In this document: positions 23,482-35,003 of the stretch, one piece after another
How the letters are laid out: each line of letters begins with the position of its first letter
Numbering within the stretch: position 1 is the stretch's first letter
Origin: Spinacia oleracea
Lineage: Eukaryota > Streptophyta > Magnoliopsida > Caryophyllales > Amaranthaceae
Assembly: GCF_020520425.1 (NCBI RefSeq)
Contig: NC_079492.1
Span: 1,178,001 to 1,242,000, forward strand
Direction of reading: 5' to 3'
DNA length: 64,000 nucleotides
Notes under the pieces: generated by a model
Database searches by the model: none
The model's input: only the letters and a program-made list of their open reading frames with translations
Told to the model about the DNA's origin: nothing
Position numbers and translations under genes: made by a program

Positions 23482-23555
23482 CATATGTGAAGTTGTGAAC
23501 CAATAGTTTATAATAACATATGTGAAGGTGTGAACCAATAATCTATTTCTTAATA
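23482..23555. repeat. Tandem repeat, about 35-bp unit (right part)
   Basis: Two more copies of the array seen at 22531-22745, on the far side of the insertion. The sequence from here to the MITE at 24808 contains no recognisable gene. Confidence 0.75.
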
Positions 23556-24807
23556 TGGTATGAACTGTTTTCCTGTAGAAAGTTGTTTATCACTATGTAC
23601 CTTATATTACCAGAGAATGCAATAGAATACTCCAATTAGTGTGTTAGTGAATCAATATCAAAATAAGCCATGTTAATTTACTCTTTTAGAAGTATAAGTC
23701 TAAGCAATATGGGTACTCGTCCAAGGCAAGCACAGTGTACACCTATTCAGAATATCACTCTCATTTACTCGAAAATGAATGGTTTGAATTTTTTTGCCAT
23801 TTGTACATTTATATTTCTCTCCGCACAGTTGATAAATGTTGTAAATCAATGTCAACCTCCAAAAATAACGAGGAACAAGATGAAAGTTTTCTTTTGCAAA
23901 GGAATTTGGAGGTGGGTCCCAATATAGTAATGGCATAAAATGTTGGTTTTAGCCAACACATGGCTCATCATTTTGCCACCAAACAAATTCCAAATTGACA
24001 AAAATCACAACTTTTAATCAATTTCTCTTCATCACTTCCTATTTCCTCGTCCCCACGAGTACACACCAATCTTGTTTTTTTCTTGTTTTTAAAATTCTCC
24101 AATTATCTTGTAACCCATACTTTGATATTTTTATTTATAACTCCTTAAGTAGTCTCATTTATCGATTTTACGTGTATCAGGGCACACCTAGCTAATATGT
24201 TATACGTGTGCACTTATTAATAAATCTTATCACATTTTCCCCTCATATGCTCTGTGAATACGAGAAGATACGCTTTAAATTTTCTCATTTTCCTCGTAAA
24301 TCTAAATACAATCTGTCATTTTTGGCATCTTTCGTGCAATTTTTAGGATAATTTAATTATTGAATTATTTTATTTAATTTTGATGAATCCAACCGTGCAA
24401 GTTTTGCTTTTACATTATACAAGTATACATTGAGGATTCGAGACGAGACAGCTAAATTATTATTAGGTGGGATTATTCTTTTTCCATAATAATATATATT
24501 TTAATTTCCAAGGTTGGACCTTTAAATTAGCAATTTATGGCAATAATAATAGTAAAGTTTTATGATCAAGCACGTATGTGTAACAACGACAGTGATGACA
24601 TTCGTATTGTATTGTTTGGTTTTTACTGATTTTTATTAATGGGAAATTGGCTTCATATACTTGGATCATTAGCTAAGGACCTATTTTAATTGAAACTTCC
24701 TACATGTGATTGGCTATCATAATTTTAAGTTGAGTCATTATTTTCCCATCTTATGAGTTATGATATCATGTGGTTATCTATACAGGGATCATGGATGATA
24801 ACTTATA

Positions 24808-25067
24808 CTCCCTCCGTCCCTTAATACTTGACCTGTTTTGATCGGACATGCTTGTCAATGCACAACTTTGACCACCAATTTCTTTACCTACATATTATAA
24901 AAACTTATAAAAATATTAATATTTTGAAAATATATATTAAGATGAAGCCAACAATATATTATATACTAACATTTGTTTTCATATATTAGAAATAAAATAG
25001 GGTCAAAGTGAATTATGTGAATAGTGCAAAAAGTCAAAACGGGTCGAGTATTAAGGGATGGAGGGAG
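24808..25067. mobile_element. Stowaway-type MITE
   Basis: The 260-bp element has ends CTCCCTCCGTCCCTTAATA and TATTAAGGGATGGAGGGAG and TA at 24806-24807 and 25068-25069. Inner halves also pair (GACCTGTTTTGA with TCAAAACGGGTC), so the whole element can fold back. Confidence 0.85.
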
Positions 25068-25069
25068 TA

Positions 25070-27529
25070 CTACATCCGTTCTCTAATATGTATAACGTTA
25101 GTATGGATATAGAGATTAAGAAAAGAAGAAAATAGTGAATTCGAGACTTTTGTTCTCACGTGGATTTTTGTTACCTTATCCATATTTTATTATATTCAAC
25201 CAACTTTTTTACTTCTGTCTTAATATTACTTGAACCTTTATACATGCATAAGTTGTATATTGTATACCGATTGATCACCTGAGTTAAAAAAAAAAAAAAA
25301 AAAAAAATTCTATACTTTCCTGATCATTGTATTGAAAATTCATCTTATCAATTGCATTATTAATTGACACTTGACAGTCTAGTCACTTCCATGAGTACTA
25401 ACAAGTCAATAATGTACACAACAATGTACATACACAAAACTTGTGATCCTACATACTTCAATTGGTTAATTGTATGTTATTCATATTTGGTCAAATACCT
25501 CTAGTTAAATGAATGCAATTATAAAGTAAGTGTATTATTGTACCTTTGTACTTGATTAGTATCCATCATTTGACTATATAATGAGAGACAAGTTACGTTG
25601 AAATTGACGTAAAAAAAGACTTGCGAAATCCCTCAAAAAAAAAGAAAAAAGAAAGAAAGACTTGCGAAATGATACTAGTTTATAAATTATTGGTGACATT
25701 GATAACGTAGTTTATGTAATGGCACGTTCCTTTTGTTTGTAGCAAACATTTGAATAACTCGATTTTGATAGCTTGAAACAAAAAAAAACGACTCTTATAA
25801 TTAATTATATAGATATACACAATATATGATTTTGGAGAATCTCAACATCCTGATTGGAGCTAAAGGTGTTATCCTTTTGATATTAGGCGTGTTAACATAA
25901 TGTTTTATATAAATATCTTCTCATCCACTAGCTCAAGTTGAAACTAATTAGGTGTTAACTTGGTAACCATTGAAATTAATTAGGTTCTCACTCATCCTCA
26001 CATTATTATGTACCTTGTTGCTCAGTGCTCACTGTCATTCTTTAAACTGCAAATTGGGTAGTTCTCCAAGAAAATGCGATGTTATAAAGCAACGTTTGTA
26101 AAAACAAAATCAATGCAATAACAGGACAAGAAAACAAAACATAGGTACTCCAAACGCCGAAATAACTTATGATCGTGTAGATGGTGAGACTCAAACTTGT
26201 CATCTCTACCAATTAAGCCCCTTTGGTTTACTTAAAACTTATAATTGAGCAATATTAATACCACTATACTACTCCTTATATGAATCTGATGTAAATAAAG
26301 CAAAAAGATAGAGGCCGGTGTAGCATGTTTGTTTCATTCCCAAAGTGCAAGGAAGACAAGGCTAACTTGAAGTAGTGGGAGACATCCTTAGATTTGCAGA
26401 TTTCTAAACCAATAAAGTTTCAAATTTTACACACTTACACATAATATTTGCACCACAAACTGAGATAAAATATTTGCTCATTTCATGGAATTGCACATCA
26501 TTTCAAATTAAACTTTAAAATACATAATAAGTAAAATGATTTTATTTTTCTATGTTATATTAATTGACAATTGATGGATCTCAAAAAAAATAAAAATTAC
26601 TTGACTTCAAAACGAGAAATACCTCACCTTAACATCACTTGTCCAAACGGATTGATTTAAAATTGAGATGGAAACTAAAACCTCTTCCTTCGTAATAATG
26701 GGTATGTAATACGGAGTAGTATAAATTAAAATGTTACCAATTTATTATTACTCGGAGCAATTTGTACCATATGTTTCCTCTATTATTCAATACATACATT
26801 ATTCTAACTAAATATTTTTTCTATGCGTAATTTTGAGCATTGTTATTATTATGTATTACAGTGAAGATATAAATTGAGATTTACCGAACAACGATTCACG
26901 TGATAACATTTATTTTTACATATTAGGGACTAACAATTAAATGAAACCGAATTTACTACTGAACGAGTGAGAAACTATATTCCAATCTCAGGCCAAAATA
27001 AGTTTAAAAATGTTACTCGTAAGTTCAAAAATGTTTTCGTAAGTTCAAAAATGTTCTCGTAAGTTCAAAAATGATACTCATAAACTCAAAAATGGTATTC
27101 AGTAGTTAAAAAATAGTGTTCATTTATCAAATATGATACTAAAAAGTTTTCAAAATAATGGTGCAATTACCATTATGCTTTCCGATATGTGTTTAGAGGC
27201 ACATATCTGATATGGAATTCTCCGCCCTCATGGACAAATAGGATGAAGTAGTAAAATAAAAAGTCAAAATGATACATTTATAGCGAAACAGAATGGAGTA
27301 AATAAGTAATACTCCACCAGTATATGGTCCATAGTTCCATTGACTTACATAAGATATGCATATGGTTGTATGATCCTATACTACACCCACCTCATTTACT
27401 CCACCTTTCACTTTCTCTCCATTCCCTCATTTAACTCCTCTTTTCCTTCCACTCTTTTATTGCATTTGCATTTGCATTTATACTTCAACCCACTTTTTCA
27501 AACATTTTCATTCTCTCTCTAAAACCCAA
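25070..27529. other. AT-rich intergenic region upstream of the FEF-motif gene
   Basis: I see no gene. A run of about 23 A's lies near 25286-25309. At about 27000-27110, five or six copies of a 20-21-bp unit (TAAGTTCAAAAATGTTCTCG) form a small tandem array. The last 200 bp are pyrimidine-rich (CTTTCACTTTCTCTCCATTC and similar), as in plant 5' leaders, and should hold the core promoter of the gene at 27530. Confidence 0.45.
27000..27110. repeat. 20-21-bp tandem repeat
   Basis: Five to six units of TAAGTTCAAAAATGTTCTCG, decaying towards the right (TAAACTCAAAAATGGTATTC, then TAGTTAAAAAATAGTGTTC). It lies about 420 bp upstream of the next start codon. Confidence 0.8.
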
Positions 27530-28453
27530 ATGGAGTCTCCTTCAAGAACTCTTACTCTCTTACCACCACCTCATTCTCCGTCGTCCTCCACCACCTACAG
27601 GCGCCGCCGCAGCAGCAGTGACTCAGCGAACTCACCCGAGTTCGAGTTCTCCAATATCGGTTGCGATCCACAAACCACTCTTCTTTCCGCTGATGAGCTC
27701 TTCTCTGATGGCTTCCTCCTCCCCCTTCACCACCTTCATCCTCACCGATTACCAGAAGTTGAACCGGATATCGCTCAAAATGAGCCGGAAACCGGTCCAT
27801 CTGAACCCTCGGCTTTGATCACTTCCTCATCCTCCAGTAACTCGATATTAAGCGCTTCGAAGCGGTGGAGAGAGATCTTCAAACGAGCTGATAAAAAACC
27901 GGAAATCAATTCAGAAGATAAACCGGAAAAGCTTGAGAAGAGGAGAGAGAAAGAGAAGAAGAACGGTTTCAGTGGTCATGGAAATAGTTCAGCCGAGCTA
28001 AATATTAACATTTGGCCGTTTTCAAGAAGCCGGTCAGCGGGGAATAACTCAGGACGGTCTAGACCGGTGGCTCAATCTAATCGGAAAGTGAGCAGTGCGC
28101 CTTGTTCCAGAAGCAATTCTTCAGGTGAGTCCAAATCACGGAAATCTTGGCCCGTGAGTAGTCCGGGTCGGGCTGGGGTTCATTTGGGCCGAACCAGCCC
28201 CGTTTGGCAAGTTAGAAAAACGGGTTCAGTAAACAGAGCGCCCAATGGTGGCAGTTCAAGTAAAGGCCGGGTTTTAAAGCTGAACGTTCCGGTTTGTATC
28301 CCGTATCGACAGAATTTGAGTTGTCGAAGCGATGAAAGTGGCGGCGACGGTGGCGGAAATGGTCTCGTAAGTGGTGGTGGCGGTGGTAGTGGTGGTAATT
28401 TGTTTAGTTTGCGTGGGTTGTTTAGTAAGAAAAGTACCGTTTTAACGGTTTAA
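27530..28453 (+). CDS. Plant-specific Ser-rich protein with FEF/SADELF motifs (BKI1/MAKR-like?)
   Basis: A single-exon gene of 307 residues. I recognise the family pattern but not a certain name. After a Ser/Pro-rich start with YRRRRSSS, there is FEF at 38-40 and SADELFSDGFLLPLHHL at 53-69. A FEF segment followed by an ADELF...G.LLPLHL block is the N-terminal signature of BKI1/MAKR-type membrane-associated kinase regulators. The middle has SKRWREIFKRADKK and a highly charged EKLEKRREKEKKN segment. Next comes NINIWPFSRSRSAG, then SAPCSRSNSSGESKSRKSWP, AGVHLGRTSPVWQVRKTG, LKLNVPVCIPYRQNLSCRSD, a Gly-rich linker and a C-terminal LFSLRGLFSKK. Basic clusters among serines suggest peripheral plasma-membrane association regulated by phosphorylation; that is inference. 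The codon bias is GC-richer than the flanks. The start is the first ATG after a pyrimidine-rich leader. Confidence 0.8.
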   Translation: MESPSRTLTLLPPPHSPSSSTTYRRRRSSSDSANSPEFEFSNIGCDPQTTLLSADELFSDGFLLPLHHLHPHRLPEVEPDIAQNEPETGPSEPSALITSSSSSNSILSASKRWREIFKRADKKPEINSEDKPEKLEKRREKEKKNGFSGHGNSSAELNINIWPFSRSRSAGNNSGRSRPVAQSNRKVSSAPCSRSNSSGESKSRKSWPVSSPGRAGVHLGRTSPVWQVRKTGSVNRAPNGGSSSKGRVLKLNVPVCIPYRQNLSCRSDESGGDGGGNGLVSGGGGGSGGNLFSLRGLFSKKSTVLTV

Positions 28454-28742
28454 ATTTAACTACCATTTTAACTGTTTTTTTACCTAGTAAATCCATAGCT
28501 TTTTACAGTGCTAGAGTACTAGGTCAGCGAGGTCAGGGGAGTACAGCTTATTGGATTAAGATTTTTATTTTTTTACTTTTGTAAATATTATTACGCGTAC
28601 GATTTATTGTTGTTGAATATAGAGGTTAATTATATGTACGAGTACAACTTTGTACCCCAAAAAAATTACTATGCCATTTTTATTAATTATTTAATTATTA
28701 TTACTATGGAATAGTTGATTGTTCTTCTCATATTGCATAATA
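28454..28742. other. 3' flank of the FEF-motif gene
   Basis: Presumed 3' UTR and downstream spacer. A T-rich stretch lies at about 28560-28580. I see no gene or further element before the MITE. Confidence 0.5.
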
Positions 28743-29152
28743 CTCCCTCAGTTTCTTTTTGTTGTATCCGTTTCCATTTTAAACGTTTTATATTGTTGTA
28801 TCCATTTAGAATCTATTCTCTTTTTGGACATACATTTTATTCTAAAATACCCTTACATTTCTATCTAATTACCAAAATACCTAAAGATTCTACCCATATT
28901 CCCACCTAATTTTCCCCACCCATAATATTTAATTCTTTTTCCTTCCCCATGTACCCACCCTCTCACCTCCTTTATCACCCATCATTATCACTCCTCTCTC
29001 TTACCTTATTTCTTTATTATTTTTTCACTCCTTTATTTATTATAATATCTTACACCCTATCATTACACTTATATCCATACAAACCAATATTCCAATTTTC
29101 TTAAAAACAACACCAGATTTCAAATGGATACATCAAAAAGAAATGGAGGGAG
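28743..29152. mobile_element. Stowaway-type MITE
   Basis: The 410-bp element has ends CTCCCTCAGTTTCTTTTTG and CAAAAAGAAATGGAGGGAG with TA at 28741-28742 and 29153-29154. The inner part is C/T-rich and carries no coding sequence. Confidence 0.85.
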
Positions 29153-29154
29153 TA

Positions 29155-29986
29155 CTTGGTATGTTTGATTGTTTGAGTTTCAAATTAGATCATAATCAAT
29201 TATTGATTTGTATAGTCACATAAGTGAGAATATTTGTAGTCGTTCTAGTTAAACGATAATTTTAACATTAGTTTAAATAATACTTCGTATATCATTAGTA
29301 ACTCTCAAGTTTTTGCTTGACTTTATTCAAACGGGATTTTGCTTGACTTTGTTAAGAACAAGATATCCTTTGACTTTGTAAAAACTCATTTCTTTGATTG
29401 ACTAGGGATTCTAGAAGTGTGTTTGACACAAGCTAATTAAAATGATAAGCTAAGAAAGAGTATTTAGTTTGAAGTTCCTTAAGTTATTAATATTCCGTTG
29501 TACTTTTAACTAGCTTTTCAACGAAGTTGTCTCTAATGTTTGTGACTATTGAGTATTGAGTTATTGACTATAGCCACTACAAGTATACACAGTAAAATAT
29601 TTACTATTATTATTCAAATTTAACATATATGGGTCACTTATCGAATTATCGATGATCATTTTTCTTCACTAATAATTAATGAGGGTCCACAAAATATGAG
29701 ATCCAAACATAGCATTAATAAGGAGAATGAAAAACATACCTTTGGTCCTTTGCGTCGGTTTAGCTTTAGTATATTGTTAAAATTATATTTGTGGACTAAA
29801 ACTAATTAACCTTGCATGTACATAATGACACAAAAAATGAAAATTTAAATTTACTACTCGTAGCATTCATGGTTGTAGACTTGTAGTTGGTGATGTGGTC
29901 CTTGTGGACACAACTCCGAAATGGTTTGGCTATTTGTGAGGGGTTGAAAAAGCACGAGGCTAATGCGTGACCTTGTCCCTCGTGGG
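29155..29986. other. Intergenic spacer before the gypsy LTR
   Basis: I see no coding sequence or structured element in this 0.8-kb stretch. It separates the gene-bearing part of the window from the retrotransposon block. Confidence 0.4.
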
Positions 29987-31387
29987 TGTGACGTTTCTTT
30001 TTGTCAAATCAAGTGTAATTGGATTTCCTGTGAGTTTACACCCAATTGACTAGTAATATAGGAGTCGCCATTCAGTTTTTAACGACAATGAGAAAAACTG
30101 TCAAAACCCGGTTAACGTGACATAAAGGGAGTGCAATTATGTTTGACCACGACGGCCGTAGGTTCCCTTGTGATCCCTGGTGTGGGGATCTCTCAACATA
30201 CACCCGCAAGGTAGAGATTGAGGGTTCGGGGGACTGTAACTACCGAGAGGAGTACTCGCTCTTCGATAACTCCAGAGGCAGGATATCCTTACTAGCTCAG
30301 CATAAATAATTGAAGGGACATGTGTTAACTATTAAACTAATCTGAGTTGATTTTAACAATATGCAACATATAGTACTAGATCGAGCGCGATTATCTGATT
30401 TAGATTGTAATAAGGGACCTAGCATGATAATCCAATTTTCCAAAAATATCATATTTATTAGGCGTGATAGAACAATCAGATTTAATTAGTTTAACAGTTC
30501 ATGAAAGGGCGAGGAAAGCAATTAAACCATGGAAAAGGGACACATTACGACGCACCCTGGAGAGGTGCGTCACGGTTCTCAGAAAACTAACCACTTTGAC
30601 TTTGCTATTTCTCCTTTTATTTAACGAATCTCAAGTTATGGGACAGAATACGTTCTGTTCGATTTATGGATCGATTGCGACAGAACGCGCGATCAGTTTT
30701 TGCAGCGTGAGCCTTAGGCTTAGGGGTTTAGAGTCAATACTCAGAATAATAATTGTGTGTTCTCCTTTCACGTCGAACTTAAGGCCCTATTTATAGAAAA
30801 GAGTTCGTGGAAAGATAGAATTGTAGAACTCTAATCCACGAGGAATTAGGAAAGAATACGTCCCAGGTAATTTCAGCGCCCAGGCTTGGGCGCCGAAGAT
30901 TTCGGCGCCCAGAGCCAGGCGTTGAAAATAGGATCTGGGCTGTTTTCTCAGCCAGATTCGGATTCCTAGAATCCGGAGTTTTTGAGACTTAATCGACTCT
31001 TTTAGTGCTTATTAACCTTGTGACGGAATGCGTCTGGGCCCGTTACGAACTCTAGGCTCGTTAGGATTTTAATTAATACGTGACTCTTATTTTCGAATCA
31101 TATTAGGAATAGGATTCTCTCATAATCTCTATCTCATTTAGGATTTATGTTGGAGTGCAACACCTAATTCTGACAGGTTTCTGTCTTTTATGACTTGCCA
31201 CTTTTAACAACTACCCATTACGACAGTTACTATTTTTAGCATGTTTCCATAAATAGCAGGTTTCGGGTGAAATGAAAAGGGGAATTGAGATTCGTTATTT
31301 TATAGGAGATGCGTTGTCAAGTGGAGATTTATGCTTTCATCATCGAACCTTCCCTTTCGGGAATGGGGACAAAAGTAGGTGTCTACA
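29987..31387 (-). mobile_element. Ty3/gypsy 3' LTR (minus strand)
   Basis: Read on the minus strand the LTR begins TGTAGACACCTACTTTTGTC at 31387 and probably ends GAAACGTCACA at 29987. A minus-strand TATA box (CTATAAATAGGGC, near 30785-30798) sits inside. The left boundary is judged from the CA end and is less sure than the right. The purine-rich AAAGTGGGGGCTAAC immediately upstream on the minus strand is a good polypurine tract, which makes this the 3' LTR. A paired-hairpin module lies inside at 30871-30929. Confidence 0.75.
30871..30929. repeat. Paired-hairpin module 1 (in gypsy LTR)
   Basis: Two adjacent inverted motifs: TTTCAGCGCCCAGGCTTGGG followed by CGCCGAA, then TTCGGCGCCCAGAGCCAGGC followed by GTTGAAAA. 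Each is a GC-rich stem with a tiny loop, framed by TTTC/GAAA. Confidence 0.85.
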
Positions 31388-31402
31388 GTTAGCCCCCACT
31401 TT
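31388..31402 (-). other. Polypurine tract of the gypsy element
   Basis: On the minus strand AAAGTGGGGGCTAAC directly precedes the TGTAGACACC start of the LTR. This is the expected primer site for plus-strand DNA synthesis. Confidence 0.7.
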
Positions 31403-31627
31403 GACTGAGTCTTGGAGTAAGACGATGGTCAAAGTATTAGACGGAGTGCACCACACAAGTCATGGTGACCTGCTTTTGCGAGGGTCTCACGAGCCCCCGA
31501 GTGATAACATTTGACTTAAGGGTCATCACTTGAAGTGTCGACATATCCCTCACGTGTCATTGGGATTTGTCAACGGATAGTATAGAAACTCCCTCACTTT
31601 GTCATTGGAAGTATCTAAAGAGGCGTA

Positions 31628-34441
31628 TGTTAGGTTATGATACATATGACAATTCATAAATCATGCGGAAAAAACCATTAAGCCAGGAATACATATTATT
31701 TACACATAATCATATAGCATAATTTAGATGCATACTCTTTGTTGCGTGCCTTCCCTAGCTGCGCCCGAACCGAACAAGAACAAGTCTTTAGGACTCCAAG
31801 TGTCGTCCCTCCGTAGATAGTCCACAGCACGTCCGGATCCGCCTTAAGATTGACCAACTAGAATCGCCCTTAAGGTACTAAAGATTTTCGGCACTTTTAG
31901 GCAAGGAATGTGTCTGAATTTTCTCTCAAAAACTCACTTTGAATACTTGAATAATCTATGAAAATATGTGACCCTAGGCACCTATTTATAGAGTTATGGA
32001 AAGGGTTTTGGAATCCTATTAGGATACTAATTTATTTAATTATAACCCTACTAGGACTCTAATTAAATAATCATTATCTAATAGTTTTAGGATTTAATCA
32101 CACTTCGAATCCCGATTGCTTCAGGATTCCCGCACAAGCATTGTACGAGCACCGTACACCCGCGCAAGCCTTGCGGCCCACGCTAGGTGTTAGGTTATGA
32201 TACATATGATATTACATAAATCATGCGGAAACAACCATTAACCCAGGAATACATATTATTTACACATAATCATATAGCATAATTTAGATGCATACTCTTT
32301 GTTGCGTGCCCTCCCTAGCTGCGCCCGAACCGAACAAGAACAAGTCTTTAGGACTCCAAGTGTCGTCCCTCCGTAGATAGTCCACAGCACGTCCGGATCC
32401 GCCTTAAGATTGACCAACTAGAATCTCCCTTAAGGTACTAGAATTTTCGGCACTTTTGAGCAAGATGTGTGACTGAATTTTTCTCTCAAAAACTCACTTT
32501 GAATACTTTGAAACTCGTTATAAATTGTGAACCCAGGCCACATATTTATAGGGTTATGGAAAGGGAATTGGAATCCTATTTAGATACAAATTAGTTAAAC
32601 CTAGAATCCTACAAGAACTCTAATTTAATTAATTTATCAAATAGAATTAGGAATTTAATCATTAACCGAACTCTGCACGTTTTAGGAAACGTGCACGAAC
32701 ACAAACACTTACGCACACACACACGGCAGCCACGATGGGCCGCCCATGCGTGCGTGCAAGCAGCAGCCCACGCAGCGAGGCCTGCGCGAGCCACAAGCCC
32801 ACGCAAGCACCCGCGCGCGCTGCGCGCGCTGTGCGCGCTGCCACGGCCTGCTGGGCCTGGCCTTGCGCTGGGCCTGGCGTGGCTGTTTGTGTGGCGCGCT
32901 TGGCTTGCTGGGCGATGGCCTGGCTTCGTGCTGGGCCCACGTCCGGCAGGCCTCGTCTGATGCTTATTCGTACGATGCGCTTCCGATTAAATTTCCGATT
33001 CCGGAATTCATTTCCGATACGAACAATATTTAACATTTCCGATTCCGGAATTAATTTCCGTTTCGAACAAATATTTAATATTTCCGTTTCCGGAATTATT
33101 TTCCGATTCCGGTAATATTTCCGATTCTGACAATATTTTCGTTTCCGGCAATATTTCCGATTCTGGTAATATTTCCATTTCCGATAATATTTTCCGATAC
33201 GTACCATGTTTCCGTTTCCGGCAACATCTACGACTTGGATAATATTTATATTTCCGATACGATCCATATTTCCGTTTCCGGTAATATCATCGTTTCCGGA
33301 GTATTCATTTCTTGCCTGTGACGATCTCAGCTCCCACTGAAACCAAGATCCGTCGATTCCGAATATCCATAGATAGAGTATTTAATGCCATTAAATAATT
33401 GATCCGTTTACGTACTATTTGTGTGACCCTACGGGTTCAGTCAAGAGTAAGCTGTGGATTAATATCATTAATTCCACTTGAACTGAAGCGGCCTCTAGCT
33501 AGGCATTCAGCTCACTTGATCTCACTGAATTATTAACTTGTTAATTAATACTGAACCGCATTTATTAGACTTATCATAGAATGCATACTTGGACCAAGGG
33601 CATTATTTCCTTCACTAGGCGCACAGCGCTCGGCCCATTGTTGTGCCCTTGCGCGCGCGCCCAAGGCCTTGGCTGGGCCTGGCCTTGCGCTGGGCCTGGT
33701 CGAGGCTTGGCGTGCGATGGTGCGCGTTGGCTCGCTGGGTGACGGTCTGGCTTCGTGCTGGGCCTTCGTCTAGCGGGCCTCGTCCGATGCTAATTCGTAC
33801 GATACGCTTCCGATTAAATTCCCGATTCCGGAATTCATTTCCGATACGAACAATATTTAATATTTCCGATTCCGGAATCAATTTCCGTTTCGAACAAATA
33901 TTTAATATTTCCGTTTCCGGAATTATTTTCCGATTCCGATAATATTTCCGATTCTGACAATATTTCCGTTTCCGGCAATATTTCCGATTCTGGCAATATT
34001 TCCATTTCCGATAATATTTTCCGATACGTACCATGTTTCCGTTTCCGGCAACATCTACGACTTGGATAATGTTTATATTTCCGATACGATCCATATTTCT
34101 GTTTCCGGCAATATCATCGTTTCCGGAGTATTCATTTCTTGCCTGTGACGATCTCAGCTCCCACTGAAACCAAGATCCGTCGATTCCGAATATCCATAGA
34201 TGGAGTATTTAATGCCATTAAATACTTGATCCGTTTACGTACTATTTGTGTGACCCTACGGGTTCAGTTAAGAGTAAGCTGTGGATTAATATCATTAATT
34301 CCACTTGAACTGAAGCGGCCTCTAGCTAGGCATTCAGCTCACTTGATCTCACTGAATTATTAACTTGTTAATTAATACTGAACCGCATTTATTAGACTTA
34401 ACATAGAATGCATACTTGGACCAAGGGCATTATTTCCTTCA
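31628..34441 (-). mobile_element. Outer solo LTR of the copia family, interrupted by a second solo LTR
   Basis: The outer LTR consists of 31628-32187 and 33620-34441. It starts TGTTAGGTTATGAT and ends TTATTTCCTTCA, which is the reverse complement of the LTR at 46679. The flanks carry a perfect 5-bp duplication GCGTA at 31623-31627 and 34442-34446. No internal region is present, so this is a solo LTR left by LTR-LTR recombination within the gypsy 3' region. A second LTR with its own duplication sits inside it. Confidence 0.9.
32188..33614 (-). mobile_element. Inner solo LTR of the same copia family
   Basis: A complete 1427-bp LTR in minus orientation, flanked by the perfect 5-bp duplication CTAGG at 32183-32187 and 33615-33619. 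It landed inside the GC-rich part of an older LTR of its own family. The ORFs in its GC-rich part (for example 32662-33267 on the minus strand) are composition artefacts. Confidence 0.92.
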
Positions 34442-34633
34442 GCGTAGAAACTCCCTCACTTTGTCATTGGGAGTAGCTACAGATGTTTTCGAAATCAAAG
34501 CTATATAGTGTAATTGGGCCTGGCCAAGCCCAATCACGAGGTAAAAATGTTTTTAAAGATTCTCATTTTCAGGGTTAGCTAAACGAGAAAACCCCCTTGT
34601 TTTTATGGGACGTAAAACGAAGGAAAATCCAGC

Positions 34634-34985
34634 ACATCGTTCTTTTTGGAAAAAACGGAAAACCATTCTTTTAAATTTTGGAAAAAAGGGAAAGCTACTC
34701 ACATCGTTCTTTTTTGGAAAAAACGGAAAACCATTCTTTTAAATTTTGGAAAAAAGGGAAAGCTACTCACATCGTTCTTTTTTGGAAAAACGGAAAACCA
34801 ATCTTTGGAAAAAGGGGAAGCTACTCACATCGTTCTTTTTTAGGAAAAACGGAAAACCAATCTTTGGAAAAAAAGGGAAGCTACTCACATCGTTCTTTTT
34901 TTGGAAAAAACGGAAAACCAATCTTTGGAAAAAGGGGAAGCTACTCACATCGTTCTTTTTTGGAAAAAACGGAAAACCAGAAAAA
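34634..34985. repeat. Tandem array of 58-68-bp units in the gypsy 3' region
   Basis: Six copies begin with ACATCGTTCTTTTT at 34634, 34701, 34769, 34827, 34887 and 34947. Each continues with GGAAAAAACGGAAAACCA and an A-rich stretch ending AGCTACTC. The first units are longer because they keep TTCTTTTAAATTTTGG. Apparent ORFs across this array simply follow the repeat. Confidence 0.9.
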
Positions 34986-35003
34986 GTTATCGCTGCAGTG
35001 ATT

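Noticed and set aside
26171-26230. Degenerate tRNA-like stretch on the minus strand
   Set aside because: It has a T-loop-like and anticodon-like look (GAGACTCAAACTTGTCATC), but no acceptor stem and poor pairing in the arms.
30464-30796. 110-codon ORF in the gypsy LTR
   Set aside because: It is antisense to the LTR promoter and crosses the minus-strand TATA region; no domain is seen.
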